A DNA stretch of 64,000 nt from Natronococcus sp. A-GB1 (lineage in GTDB: Archaea > Halobacteriota > Halobacteria > Halobacteriales > Natrialbaceae): the NCBI RefSeq assembly GCF_029688845.1, contig NZ_JARUKW010000008.1:1-64000 (forward strand), given 5' to 3'. Numbering within the stretch: position 1 is the stretch's first letter; every line of letters starts with the position of its first letter. Shown in pieces: positions 18,397 to 26,242 of the stretch. The notes below the pieces were generated by a model. The model searched no databases, was not told the origin of the DNA, and saw nothing but the letters and a program-made list of their open reading frames with translations. Position numbers and translations under genes: made by a program.

Positions 18397-20139
18397 TCAG
18401 ATCGCTTTCAGCGTCCCGTCGGCGGGCTCGTAACACTGCCCGCCCATCAGGGCCTCCTCGATGGCGTCCTCGACGGCGCCCTCGTCGACGCCGGTTTCGG
18501 ACGCGACCGTTTCGACGACCGTGGACCGGTCCGCGCCGTCGCCGTCGTCTAGTTCGGACATCGTCTCGACGACCGCCGCCTCGAGGTCGACCGCAGCGGG
18601 TTCGGACTCGTCGTCCGCATCGCTCCCGTCGTCGGTGTCCGGCTCGTCGGCCCTGGAGGGGGCGTCCGCCTCCGGCTCGGGCTCGGGCTCGGGCTCGAGA
18701 TCCGGTTCGGTCTCCGACTCGAGACCAGGTGCCTCACCGAGTTCCTCCTCGGTTCCGGCGCCGCCATCGGCGTCAGTGTCCGGCTCGGGGACGTCGATAT
18801 CGTTCTCGCCGGGGTCGTCGATCTCCGTACCGGTCGCGAACTCCGCGCCGAACTCCTCCTCGAGCTGTTCGCGCTCGTCGTCGTCCATCTCATACATCCC
18901 GCCGCCGTCGAAGTCACCGAGCTCGTCGTCGTCACTCTCGTCGATCTCGGACGGCGATTCGAGCTCGTCGTCGGCTCCGAACTCGTCGGCCTCGACGTCG
19001 TCGAACTCGAGATCGGCGGTCTCGGTCGCGGCTTCGGGTTCCGCGGACGGGTCGTCGCTACCGATGTCGGTCTCGCCTTCGACGTTCGTCTCCGCGTCAG
19101 CCGGAACCTCCTCAGCGGCGGCGAACTCGTCGGCAGTCGCCGTCGTCATCGACTCCGGTTCGTCCTCACCGGCGGTTACCTCGCTCGGGTCGGGAGCGTC
19201 GGACTCGTCGGCGTCGAACGCCGGATCCTCGCCGGCGGCGTCGGTCGGGACATCCTCGCTCGCGGTGAACTCGTCGGCCGTGGCCGTCGCCACCGGTTCC
19301 GGCTCGTCCTGGCCCGCAGTTACCTCGGCGGGGTCGGGAGCGTCGTCCTCGGCAGCCGTCGCGACGGCGGATTCGTCGGGCTCGATCGAAGCCAGGGCCG
19401 ACAGCGAGTCGAACGTCGCCCCGTACTCCGGGCTCGAGCCGTCGGGGTCGAGCGCGAGGCCGCTCACCTGGTCGCGCTCGCCCGCGACGACCTCGCAGGC
19501 CTCGAGCGCACAGTCGCGGAGCGCGGCGAGGTAGTCCGGCGTCGTCCCGTAGTGGTCTCTCGCGAGCAGGATGCCGTCGGCGAGGCCGGACTCGACGCCG
19601 TCCTCGGCCAACGCGTCGGCGAGGGCGTCGCCGTCCGCATCGAGGCTCGTCGCGGCCGCGTAGGTGCCGATCCGCTCGAGGGTCTGCTCGGCGGCGCTGA
19701 CGACCCAGCGGTCGCGGGTGTCGGCGTCGATCGTCGCGATCGACTCGGGTCGGATCGAGGTGTAGACCCGGTCCGCGTCGTCGGGCTGGAAGGTTCGGGC
19801 CTTCCCGGTGACGGCGACGAACGCGGGCGGCTCGATCGACTCGAGGGTTGCCAGCTCGTCGGGCTGGTACTGGCCGGCGTAGACGACGAACGCGCCCGTC
19901 GGGTCGACGACGCGAGCCCGCACCATCTCGTCGTTGACCGACGTGACCTCGGTGAGCGTGCCCGCGACGAACACACGGTTGAGCCGCGCACCCGTCGGCG
20001 TGATCACGTAGTTGGGCGCTCGCTCCTCGTCGCTTTCGGCATACGAGAGCGAGGCATCGTCGTACTCGGCGGCGAACAGGCGGTAGGCGATCTCCCGTCC
20101 GGGGATCTCCTCGCCGTTCTCGTCGCCGTTCGCGCTCAT
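18397..20139 (-). CDS. rpap1: RPA-associated protein
   Basis: 580 residues. The N-terminal ~150 residues (GREIAYRLFAAEYDDAS, YVITPTGARLNRVFVAGTLTEV, FVVYAGQYQPDEL) are an OB-fold of the COG3390 RPA-associated type, which binds the cognate RPA and helps single-stranded DNA protection. Residues ~255-520 are a very acidic spacer containing a 48-residue tandem duplication (DAPDPAEVTAGQDEPEP at 266 and DAPDPSEVTAGEDEPES at 314). The C-terminal ~60 residues (STVVETVASETGVDEGAVED) look like a winged helix, as in other RPAPs. Its ATG overlaps the rpa1 stop by 4 nt. Confidence 0.92.
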   Translation of the reverse strand: MSANGDENGEEIPGREIAYRLFAAEYDDASLSYAESDEERAPNYVITPTGARLNRVFVAGTLTEVTSVNDEMVRARVVDPTGAFVVYAGQYQPDELATLESIEPPAFVAVTGKARTFQPDDADRVYTSIRPESIATIDADTRDRWVVSAAEQTLERIGTYAAATSLDADGDALADALAEDGVESGLADGILLARDHYGTTPDYLAALRDCALEACEVVAGERDQVSGLALDPDGSSPEYGATFDSLSALASIEPDESAVATAAEDDAPDPAEVTAGQDEPEPVATATADEFTASEDVPTDAAGEDPAFDADESDAPDPSEVTAGEDEPESMTTATADEFAAAEEVPADAETNVEGETDIGSDDPSAEPEAATETADLEFDDVEADEFGADDELESPSEIDESDDDELGDFDGGGMYEMDDDEREQLEEEFGAEFATGTEIDDPGENDIDVPEPDTDADGGAGTEEELGEAPGLESETEPDLEPEPEPEPEADAPSRADEPDTDDGSDADDESEPAAVDLEAAVVETMSELDDGDGADRSTVVETVASETGVDEGAVEDAIEEALMGGQCYEPADGTLKAI

Positions 20140-21422
20140 GCGTCCACCTCCTCGAGAAAGGCCGTCGCACGCGCGGCCGGGTCGTCGTCGCTCTCCTCGA
20201 AGGTTTCGGCGTCTAAGTTGGCGCCGTACTCGTCGACCGAGAGGTGACCCCGCACGCGGTACTCGCGGCCGACGACGTTCTCGCGGATTTCGTCGGCGAC
20301 GACCTCCTGGTCCATCGCCTCGCGGGCGGCCTCGAGGGCGTCCTCGAGGTCCCCGCCGTAGACCTGCTGTGTCAGCTCGTCGTCGAGGATGGCCGTGACG
20401 GTCCCCGTCCCGTCGTCGAGGATCGCCTTCACCCGCAGGTCGTCGATCCCGTCGACGTCGCCGTGGGTTCGACACTGGCCCTTCTGGATCACGCGATAGC
20501 ACTCCGGACAGCGCTGGATGAGTCCCGAGCCGTCCCGGATCGCGATCGCGTTGCCGACGAGTTCGACGTCGTAGATCCCGCCCGTGCGGACGGCCTCGCC
20601 GACGTCCATCGTCGTCGCGTCGCTGCCGACGTCGATCTCTCGCTCGAGCGCGGAGACTCGCGAGAACTCTGAGACGTTGACCTCGGGGACGCCGCGGAAC
20701 TCCTGGACGTAGGCGTTCTCGATGCGGACCGACGCGCCTTCCTCGATCTCGGGGACCGGATCCCAGTTCGTAAAGGGCAGTCGACCGCTCTCGTCGCCGA
20801 GGACGCCGCTCAGGATCTCCGTCTCGCCGTCGCGGCCGTCGATCGTCCGGCGCTCGCACTCGAGAACCGCGACCTCGAGGGTTCGGGCTCGGTCGCCCGC
20901 CTCGAGGTCGGTGAGTTCGGCCTCGCCGCCGATCTCGTAGGAAATCTCGTCAGAGATTTCGAGGGAGTCGCTCTCGAAGGAGAGCGCGGTGCTCTCGCCC
21001 ACGTTGAGTTCGGGTTCGCCGTCCCACTCGCGGACGCCCGCGTTGCCCGCGGTGATCGTATCGCCCGCCTCGAAGCCGAAGTCCTCCCAGGCGGTGTAGT
21101 CGATCCGTCCGGTCTCGTCGGCCAGTTGGCCTTCCACGATAACGTGGTCGCTTCCCTGGTAGCGGATCGAGCGCTTCCCCGCCGTGAGGACGGTTCCCGT
21201 GACGGTGACGGAGCCGTCCTCGGGAGTGATGTCGGCGACGTTCTTCGCCGAGGGGGTTCCGCCCCCGCCGCTCGAGCCGTCGCCGTACTTTCGGCGCAGA
21301 CTCTGTTTGGCCTCGTCGACCGGGACGCTGTACTCCACCAGGTTCTGCAGGTCGGATTTGACCTCCTCTTTGTCGACACCGAGGTCGGAGGCGAGCTCCT
21401 CGGCATGATCGTCGAGTTCCAT
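20136..21422 (-). CDS. rpa1: Replication protein A, single-stranded DNA-binding subunit
   Basis: 428 residues. An N-terminal helical region (ELDDHAEELASDLGVDKEEV) is followed by three or more OB folds with repeated V-x-V-x-G-x-V and DETGRIDYTAWEDFGFE/DESGRLPFTNWDPVPE motifs. A zinc finger (RCPECYRVIQKGQCRTHGDV) interrupts the last OB fold, as in euryarchaeal RPA. It coats ssDNA in replication and repair. ATG 21422 (MELDD) is preferred; a second ATG three codons upstream (21431) is possible. First gene of the rpa1-rpap1-rpe operon. Confidence 0.93.
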   Translation of the reverse strand: MELDDHAEELASDLGVDKEEVKSDLQNLVEYSVPVDEAKQSLRRKYGDGSSGGGGTPSAKNVADITPEDGSVTVTGTVLTAGKRSIRYQGSDHVIVEGQLADETGRIDYTAWEDFGFEAGDTITAGNAGVREWDGEPELNVGESTALSFESDSLEISDEISYEIGGEAELTDLEAGDRARTLEVAVLECERRTIDGRDGETEILSGVLGDESGRLPFTNWDPVPEIEEGASVRIENAYVQEFRGVPEVNVSEFSRVSALEREIDVGSDATTMDVGEAVRTGGIYDVELVGNAIAIRDGSGLIQRCPECYRVIQKGQCRTHGDVDGIDDLRVKAILDDGTGTVTAILDDELTQQVYGGDLEDALEAAREAMDQEVVADEIRENVVGREYRVRGHLSVDEYGANLDAETFEESDDDPAARATAFLEEVDA

Positions 21423-21547
21423 CACCGGCACTTCGGTCGGGGGCTTAAAAAGCGTTCCCGGAACGCACCGGAAGTGAAACCCGGATGGGGGCCCTCGAGA
21501 CGGCGAGCAAACGGTACGTTCATCCCGTCGGTTCGTGAACGTCGGGT

Positions 21548-21757
21548 ATGGAACGTATCGGCGCGGCGCTGGGCGGACTCGCCTTCGTCGCCCTGATCTT
21601 CGGCGGTCTCGTCGCCGTGCGGATCCTCACGCGGGCGCTGTACGCCGTCATCTGGTTCGCCGAAACCGTCGCCACGTTCGGGTTCGCGCTGCTCGTGGGG
21701 TACGTCGTGTACCGGATTCTGCTCGGCTCGAGCGACGATCCGCGACGGGGCGTGTGA
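21548..21757 (+). CDS. Small two-segment membrane protein
   Basis: 69 residues with two hydrophobic stretches (LGGLAFVALIFGGLVAVRIL and VATFGFALLVGYVVYRILL) and a short charged end (SSDDPRRGV). Divergent from rpa1 with a ~125-nt intergenic region. No family known. Confidence 0.6.
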   Translation: MERIGAALGGLAFVALIFGGLVAVRILTRALYAVIWFAETVATFGFALLVGYVVYRILLGSSDDPRRGV

Positions 21758-21887
21758 CGGACCGGTAGCGGGGAACGGTCAGTCGCCGAGCACCTCGAGT
21801 TTCTGCCGGACTTGCGTGTACACTTTCGGATGGAGATTCATTCCCTCGATAACGAGGTCGGACGTCCACCGAGCCGATATCTAATCT

Positions 21888-21946
21888 ACCTATTGTATCT
21901 ATTTCAAGTGAGCTAGGTAAGGTAGGTGGTTTAGGTACCTATTGTA
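21888..21946. repeat. Paired ACCTATTGTA elements upstream of arfC
   Basis: ACCTATTGTA occurs at 21888-21897 and again at 21937-21946, 49 nt apart start to start, with several AGGTA words (mirror of TACCT) between them, in an AT-rich strip within GC-rich surroundings. The same word is found upstream of 27886 (28100-28109) with a close variant at 28132-28141. The palindromic TAGGTACCTA at the second copy suggests a protein binding site or an element end. It lies 90-150 nt before arfC. Confidence 0.45.
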
Positions 21947-22037
21947 CTCTGTCGACCGTCGCTACCGTGCCCCCTCGAGCGACCCGTCTAAACGTCCCGA
22001 TCCACGCCTTCTTTAGGAGCCGCCTCCCACAGGAGGT

Positions 22038-22703
22038 ATGCACGTCGTCGTCAACGCCGCCATGAGCGCGGACGGGAAGCTCTCCTCGAGACGCCGCGAA
22101 CAGATCGCCATCAGCGGCGACGAGGACTTCGCGCGGATGGACCGCCTCCGGGCCGACAGCGACGCCGTCGTCGTCGGCGTCGGCACCGTCCTCGCCGACG
22201 ACCCCCACCTCACGGTCAAAGAGGAGTCGCTGATCGCCGACCGACGCGATCGGGGCGAGCCGGCTCACCCCGCCCGCGTGGTCGTCGACTCGACGGGGCG
22301 GACCCCGCTGGACGCGGCCGTCCTCGACGATGCGGCGACGACCTACGTCTGTACGAGCGAGCGGGCGATGGTCGACGATCGGATGGATCTCTCGAATCGT
22401 GCCGAGTTGATCACGGCCGGCGACGACCGCGTCGATCTCCTACGGGCGTTCGCGACGCTACAGGGACAGGGCCTCGAGCGAATCATGGTCGAGGGCGGCG
22501 GAGAACTCATCTTCTCGCTGTTCGAAGCCGGGCTCGTCGACGAACTGCGGGTGTTCGTCGGTCCGAAGGTGATCGGTGGCAGGGACGCCCCGACGCTAGC
22601 CGACGGCGAGGGGTTCGTCGCGGAGTTTCCCACCCTCGAGCTCGAGCGTCTCGAGCGCGTCGGCGAGGGAGCGCTGTTGACCTGGCGGACGGCCGAGCGC
22701 TAA
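22038..22703 (+). CDS. arfC: Diaminohydroxyphosphoribosylaminopyrimidine reductase (riboflavin pathway)
   Basis: 221 residues, RibD C-terminal (DHFR-like) fold. Reduces the ribosyl side chain of 2,5-diamino-6-ribosylamino-4(3H)-pyrimidinone 5'-phosphate with NAD(P)H in archaeal riboflavin/F420 precursor synthesis. Visible motifs: NAAMSADGKLSSRRREQIAI (start), GVGTVLADDPHLTVK (NADP region, ~52), EGGGELIFSLFEAGLVDELR (~152) and VGPKVIGGRDAP. Length matches single-domain archaeal reductases. It is followed 45 nt later by msrA, perhaps in one transcript. Confidence 0.92.
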   Translation: MHVVVNAAMSADGKLSSRRREQIAISGDEDFARMDRLRADSDAVVVGVGTVLADDPHLTVKEESLIADRRDRGEPAHPARVVVDSTGRTPLDAAVLDDAATTYVCTSERAMVDDRMDLSNRAELITAGDDRVDLLRAFATLQGQGLERIMVEGGGELIFSLFEAGLVDELRVFVGPKVIGGRDAPTLADGEGFVAEFPTLELERLERVGEGALLTWRTAER

Positions 22704-22748
22704 CCCGGCCCCGTCAAGTCTTTGCGCGCTCGTTCCCTACGACCGTCC

Positions 22749-23282
22749 ATGGAACGAGCCACGTTCGGCGGCGGCTGTTTCTGGTGTGTCGAGGCGGCGT
22801 TCGAGCAACTCGAGGGCGTCGAATCGGTCACGTCGGGGTACGCCGGCGGTCATACCGAGAACCCAACCTACAGGGCGGTCTGTTCGGGGTCGACGGGCCA
22901 CACGGAGGTCGTCCAGCTCGAGTACGATCCCGAGACGATCGCCTACGAGGACCTGCTCGAGGTGTTCTTTACGATCCACGACCCGACCACGAAGGATCGG
23001 GAGGGGCCGGACGTCGGCAGCCAGTACCGCTCGGCGATCTACGCCCACGACGACGACCAGCTCGAGACCGCCCGAGCCTTCGCCGAGGAGCTCGAAAACG
23101 AGGGGCTCTACGAGGGGATCGTCACCGAGATCGAGCCGCTCGACACCTTTTACGAGGCCGAAGAGTACCACCAGAACTACTTCGAAAAGAATCCCAACGA
23201 CGCCTACTGCTCGATGCACGCGGCGCCGAAGGTCGAGAAGGTCCGCGAGAAGTTCGCCGCGAAGGCGACGCCCGAGAACTGA
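22749..23282 (+). CDS. msrA: Peptide methionine-S-sulfoxide reductase A
   Basis: 177 residues. Repairs oxidised methionine (S-epimer) in proteins. The catalytic motif GGGCFWCVEAAFEQL is at the N-terminus, with later VGSQYRSAIYAHDD and FYEAEEYHQNYFEKNPNDAYC, matching MsrA. Thioredoxin (one is encoded at 13944) is the usual reductant. ATG 22749 is right before the motif and gives the normal length; an in-frame ATG at 22722 adds only an Arg-rich leader. Confidence 0.96.
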   Translation: MERATFGGGCFWCVEAAFEQLEGVESVTSGYAGGHTENPTYRAVCSGSTGHTEVVQLEYDPETIAYEDLLEVFFTIHDPTTKDREGPDVGSQYRSAIYAHDDDQLETARAFAEELENEGLYEGIVTEIEPLDTFYEAEEYHQNYFEKNPNDAYCSMHAAPKVEKVREKFAAKATPEN

Positions 23283-23330
23283 GACTCGAGCGACGCGGTC
23301 GATCGAGGGACACCGACCGTCTGCAGCCCG

Positions 23331-23570
23331 TCACTCGGAGATCGTCAGGATCCCGTTGTTCGCAGACACCTCGGTCGCGCCGGCGGGCAGATCGAACTGG
23401 AACTGTCGGTCGTCCATGACGACGATCACTGTCTCGTCGACGACGTCGACGGACATGTCGGCGGCGTCGGAGCCGAAGTCGACGGTGATCACGTTGCCGT
23501 TCTCGTCCTCGATTTCGCGGACGACCGCATCCTCGGTGTGACCGTCTCGGAGCTGTTTTGGGACTCGCAT
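23331..23570 (-). CDS. Small beta-rich protein (DUF7127/Hsp20-like)
   Basis: 79 residues: MRVPKQLRDGHTEDAVVREI, then alternating strands (NVITVDFGSDAADMSVDVV, VIVVMDDRQFQFDLPAGATE) ending VSANNGILTISE. The final NNGILTI-type motif and strand spacing resemble the alpha-crystallin core of Hsp20 proteins in reduced form, and I recall a haloarchaeal DUF7127 of this kind. Chaperone activity is an inference. The start is ATG 23570; sequence further upstream in frame does not look coding. Confidence 0.65.
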   Translation of the reverse strand: MRVPKQLRDGHTEDAVVREIEDENGNVITVDFGSDAADMSVDVVDETVIVVMDDRQFQFDLPAGATEVSANNGILTISE

Positions 23571-23720
23571 GGTCCGGCTAGGCACCCACCAACCGTAAAC
23601 ACTACCCCCGCAGCATCCGGCCGTCCGATCCGACGTGTTTCGCCGGTCAACCGCCGGAAACAGAGGGCCGGCGGCCGCTCCGTACCGTGTCGGTCTTGCG
23701 CCCACTCGAATGCCGTGGCG

Positions 23721-23972
23721 TCACAAGGACTGGCGGCGTGAGTCGATCCGTATGACAGTCGGCAAACTCGGTGTCCGGAAGACGTCGCAACCGCACAGCC
23801 AGACAACGACCTCGTGGCGACGGTCGGCGAACAGCTCGAGAATGTCTCCGGGGCGATCGAGGTCCAGTCGCCGGACTACAGCGCGTAGCGTCGCGTCCGT
23901 TCCGTTCTCGAAGCCACTCGTCTCAACGAGTAGGGGGAGCCTTCGGCTCGATACCGACGGCTGTCCGCTCAA
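23721..23972 (-). CDS. Possible small protein in the 23.6-24.1 kb gap
   Basis: 83 residues from ATG 23972. The middle (DATLRAVVRRLDLDRPGDIL, ELFADRRHEVVVWL) has haloarchaeal composition, high third-position GC and a helix-strand pattern. It could be a real small protein or a decayed fragment. The remainder of the gap (23571-23720, 23973-24111) shows nothing recognisable. Confidence 0.3.
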   Translation of the reverse strand: MSGQPSVSSRRLPLLVETSGFENGTDATLRAVVRRLDLDRPGDILELFADRRHEVVVWLCGCDVFRTPSLPTVIRIDSRRQSL

Positions 23973-24111
23973 ACGCCGGAGAGCGGTGGGGCCCTCCGTT
24001 CGGTGGCCGGTACGGAGATCGAGTCAGACGCCGGGTCGTAAACCACTCCTTGCGATACAGAAGCCGCACCGAAACAATACACCGCGGCGCCGTCGACCCC
24101 TGCGAGACTCC

Positions 24112-24879
24112 GTGACGATCAGCAACCGAGCGCTTCGAGAGAGCGCATCGCCAACACTGGACTGCGCCGACGAGGGTGAACCGACGGCGGCCGTCCGGCT
24201 CGAGAGCGTGAGCCACAAGTACGGGACCGGAGGCGGGTTCCGCTCCCGGTCGGATCGAACGGTGACGGCGCTCGAGGAGGTCTCGCTGTCGGTCGACGCC
24301 GGCGAGATCGTCGGCCTCGAGGGGCCGAGCGGGAGCGGGAAGTCGACGATCCTCCACGCCGTCGCCGGGCTGCTGGTGCCGACGGCTGGGACGGTCGCGC
24401 TACACGGAACCGACGTGACGGCGCTGTCGGACCGGCGGCGGACCCGCCTCCGGCGCGAACGTGTCGGGATCGTCTTCCAGCGGTTTCACCTCCTCCCCGC
24501 GCTGTCCGCGCGGGCGAACGTCGCGCTTCCGCTGGTGCAGGCAGGCGTTCCGAAGGGGCGACGACGCGAGCGAGCGAGGCGACTGCTCGAGCGGGTCGGC
24601 CTCGAGGATCGGGTGATGCACCTGCCGGGCGAACTGAGCGGGGGCGAGCGACAGCGGGTCGCGATCGCGCGGGCGCTGGCGACCGACCCCGACGTGGTCG
24701 TGGCGGACGAGCCGACCGGCGAGCTAGACACCGCGACCGGCGAGACGGTGCTCGAGGCGCTGACCGATATCGGTCGGGACCGGGCGATGCTGGTCGCCTC
24801 TCACGACGCCGAGACCCTCGCTGTGGCCGGCCGGGTGGTCACGCTCCGCGACGGGCGAGTGGTCTCGAGCGAGCGATGA
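24112..24879 (+). CDS. ABC transporter ATP-binding protein (LolD/MacB type)
   Basis: 255 residues from GTG 24112 (TISNRALRESASPT). Walker A GPSGSGKST (~70), Q-loop IVFQRFHLLPALSARANVAL, signature LSGGERQRVAIARAL, Walker B DVVVADEPTGELD and switch His (VASHDAETLAVAG). The A-N-V-A-L-P helical region and the typical DEPTGELD are those of LolD/MacB/FtsE-like ATPases that drive FtsX-type permeases. No permease is adjacent; the two FtsX-like permeases at 40352-42783 have no ATPase next to them, so a functional pairing is possible but speculative. The start was chosen because upstream codons do not resemble the family. Confidence 0.88.
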   Translation: MTISNRALRESASPTLDCADEGEPTAAVRLESVSHKYGTGGGFRSRSDRTVTALEEVSLSVDAGEIVGLEGPSGSGKSTILHAVAGLLVPTAGTVALHGTDVTALSDRRRTRLRRERVGIVFQRFHLLPALSARANVALPLVQAGVPKGRRRERARRLLERVGLEDRVMHLPGELSGGERQRVAIARALATDPDVVVADEPTGELDTATGETVLEALTDIGRDRAMLVASHDAETLAVAGRVVTLRDGRVVSSER

Positions 24880-24917
24880 CTCTCCCCAGAGTCGTTCGAA
24901 ACAGTACCTCGATCGGT

Positions 24918-25274
24918 TCACGAATCCTGCGTCCAGAGGCCGACCAGCGGATCGCTCGAGTTCTCGACGTCGACGCGGAGCGATCGGTCGTCGTCGAGCC
25001 CGATCGCGACCCGATCGAAGTCCGCGACGTACCGGGATTTTCGGCTTCGGCTCCGGCCGACCCCGACCGTCTCCCTGACCAGTCCCGCCTCGGTCAGTCG
25101 ATCGAGCTTCCGGTAGGTCGTCGAGAGGGGACGGTCGATCTCCTCGGCGGTCTCCGCGACCGTCCGTGGCTCCTCGAGGGTCGCGATGATCGCCCGACAG
25201 TCGTCGTCGGTTAGCACGCCGAAGACGTGCTCGCGCGAGGGGGCATCGTCCGACGAGGAGAACTCGAGTGGCAT
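24918..25274 (-). CDS. ArsR-like winged-helix regulator
   Basis: 118 residues. FGVLTDDDCRAIIATLEEPR, TVAETAEEIDRPLSTTYRKL and DRLTEAGLVRETVG give the winged-helix recognition helix and wing; the tail (YVADFDRVAIGLDDDRSLRV) is the small dimer/ligand part. No metal-binding Cys is seen. Converges with the ABC ATPase gene and is divergent from cobA, so it might control either. Confidence 0.82.
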   Translation of the reverse strand: MPLEFSSSDDAPSREHVFGVLTDDDCRAIIATLEEPRTVAETAEEIDRPLSTTYRKLDRLTEAGLVRETVGVGRSRSRKSRYVADFDRVAIGLDDDRSLRVDVENSSDPLVGLWTQDS

Positions 25275-25371
25275 ACGGGTACACCCGACTTGGAAGTGGA
25301 GCCTAAAGACACGTTTGGTCGGCCATCCTGGATGTGGTGGCTACATGTAGCCGGCGCTCCAGAACCAGCGT

Positions 25372-26055
25372 ATGAGCGACGACTCTCAGGACGTCCTCGA
25401 GAACACGCCGGGAGCGGGTCGGACTCCCGAAGCCAAACGCATCGAACCCGCGGCGCCCGAGGAGTTCGGGCTCGTCCAGGTCTGGTGGGGCGACGGCAAG
25501 GGGAAGACGACCGCCACGCTCGGGATGGGGATGCGTGCGGCCGGCCACGGCTACCGCGTCCACCTGCTTCAGTTCATGAAGGGCGGCGCCTCGAGCGTCG
25601 ACGCAGTCCGCGGCGAGTACAACGCGATCGATGCGCTGCCGGGGATGAGCTACGAGAACCTCGGTCACTACGGCTGGCACGGGATGGCCGACGGCAGCGA
25701 GGACGCAGACCACCAGGCGGAGGCCGAAGCGGGCCTCGAGCGCGCCCGCGAGCTGCTCGCGGCGGCGGACGACGCCGACCTCTCGGCACCGCTCGACCTC
25801 GCAGCCGACCCCGAGGCGGGGGTCCACATGCTGATCCTCGACGAGGTGCTGTACGCCGCCGATCGCGGGCTGATCGGCGAGGACGACGTCCTCGGACTGC
25901 TCGACGCCAAACCCGACGGCCTCGAGCTGGTGCTGTCGGGCAGCCACGAGGAACCGACCTATCTCGAGGATCGTGCGGACCTGATCACGAACGTTCGGAA
26001 GGTGAAACACCCGATCGAGGCGGGTCAGCGAGCACGACAGGGAACTGAATACTGA
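25372..26055 (+). CDS. cobA: Cob(I)alamin adenosyltransferase (CobA/BtuR type)
   Basis: 227 residues. Transfers the adenosyl group of ATP to cob(I)alamin or cobinamide. The P-loop GDGKGKTTATLGMGMRAAGH (~44-63) has the characteristic modified Walker A, followed by VHLLQFMKGG and, near 160, HMLILDEVLYAADRGLIGED and ELVLSGSHEEP (family usually LTGR). The N-terminal ~35 residues are an acidic halophile extension. The gene stands alone here; other corrinoid genes are not in this window. Confidence 0.93.
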   Translation: MSDDSQDVLENTPGAGRTPEAKRIEPAAPEEFGLVQVWWGDGKGKTTATLGMGMRAAGHGYRVHLLQFMKGGASSVDAVRGEYNAIDALPGMSYENLGHYGWHGMADGSEDADHQAEAEAGLERARELLAAADDADLSAPLDLAADPEAGVHMLILDEVLYAADRGLIGEDDVLGLLDAKPDGLELVLSGSHEEPTYLEDRADLITNVRKVKHPIEAGQRARQGTEY

Positions 26056-26242
26056 TACGGATTGCTGTACCGATGTCCCGGCCCAACCGCCCCACGGGCC
26101 GCGGTTACGCCGGTACTGACGTACAGTAAACCGTATGAAGCGTGCTCTCCGGGCGCCGGTTCTCCGGAGCGTGATGTCGTCGGTTCAACCGTTACCGGGA
26201 GACAAACGCAACGTTCACACCGGGTGATCGGCAGGGAATGGT

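Noticed and set aside
17433-19268. 611-codon plus-strand frame over the phosphoesterase and rpap1
   Set aside because: Arg-rich translation without domains; the minus-strand genes explain the region.
23635-24111. Upstream extension of the ABC ATPase frame
   Set aside because: The extra ~159 codons are Arg/Ser-rich with no similarity to ABC proteins; GTG 24112 gives the normal family length.
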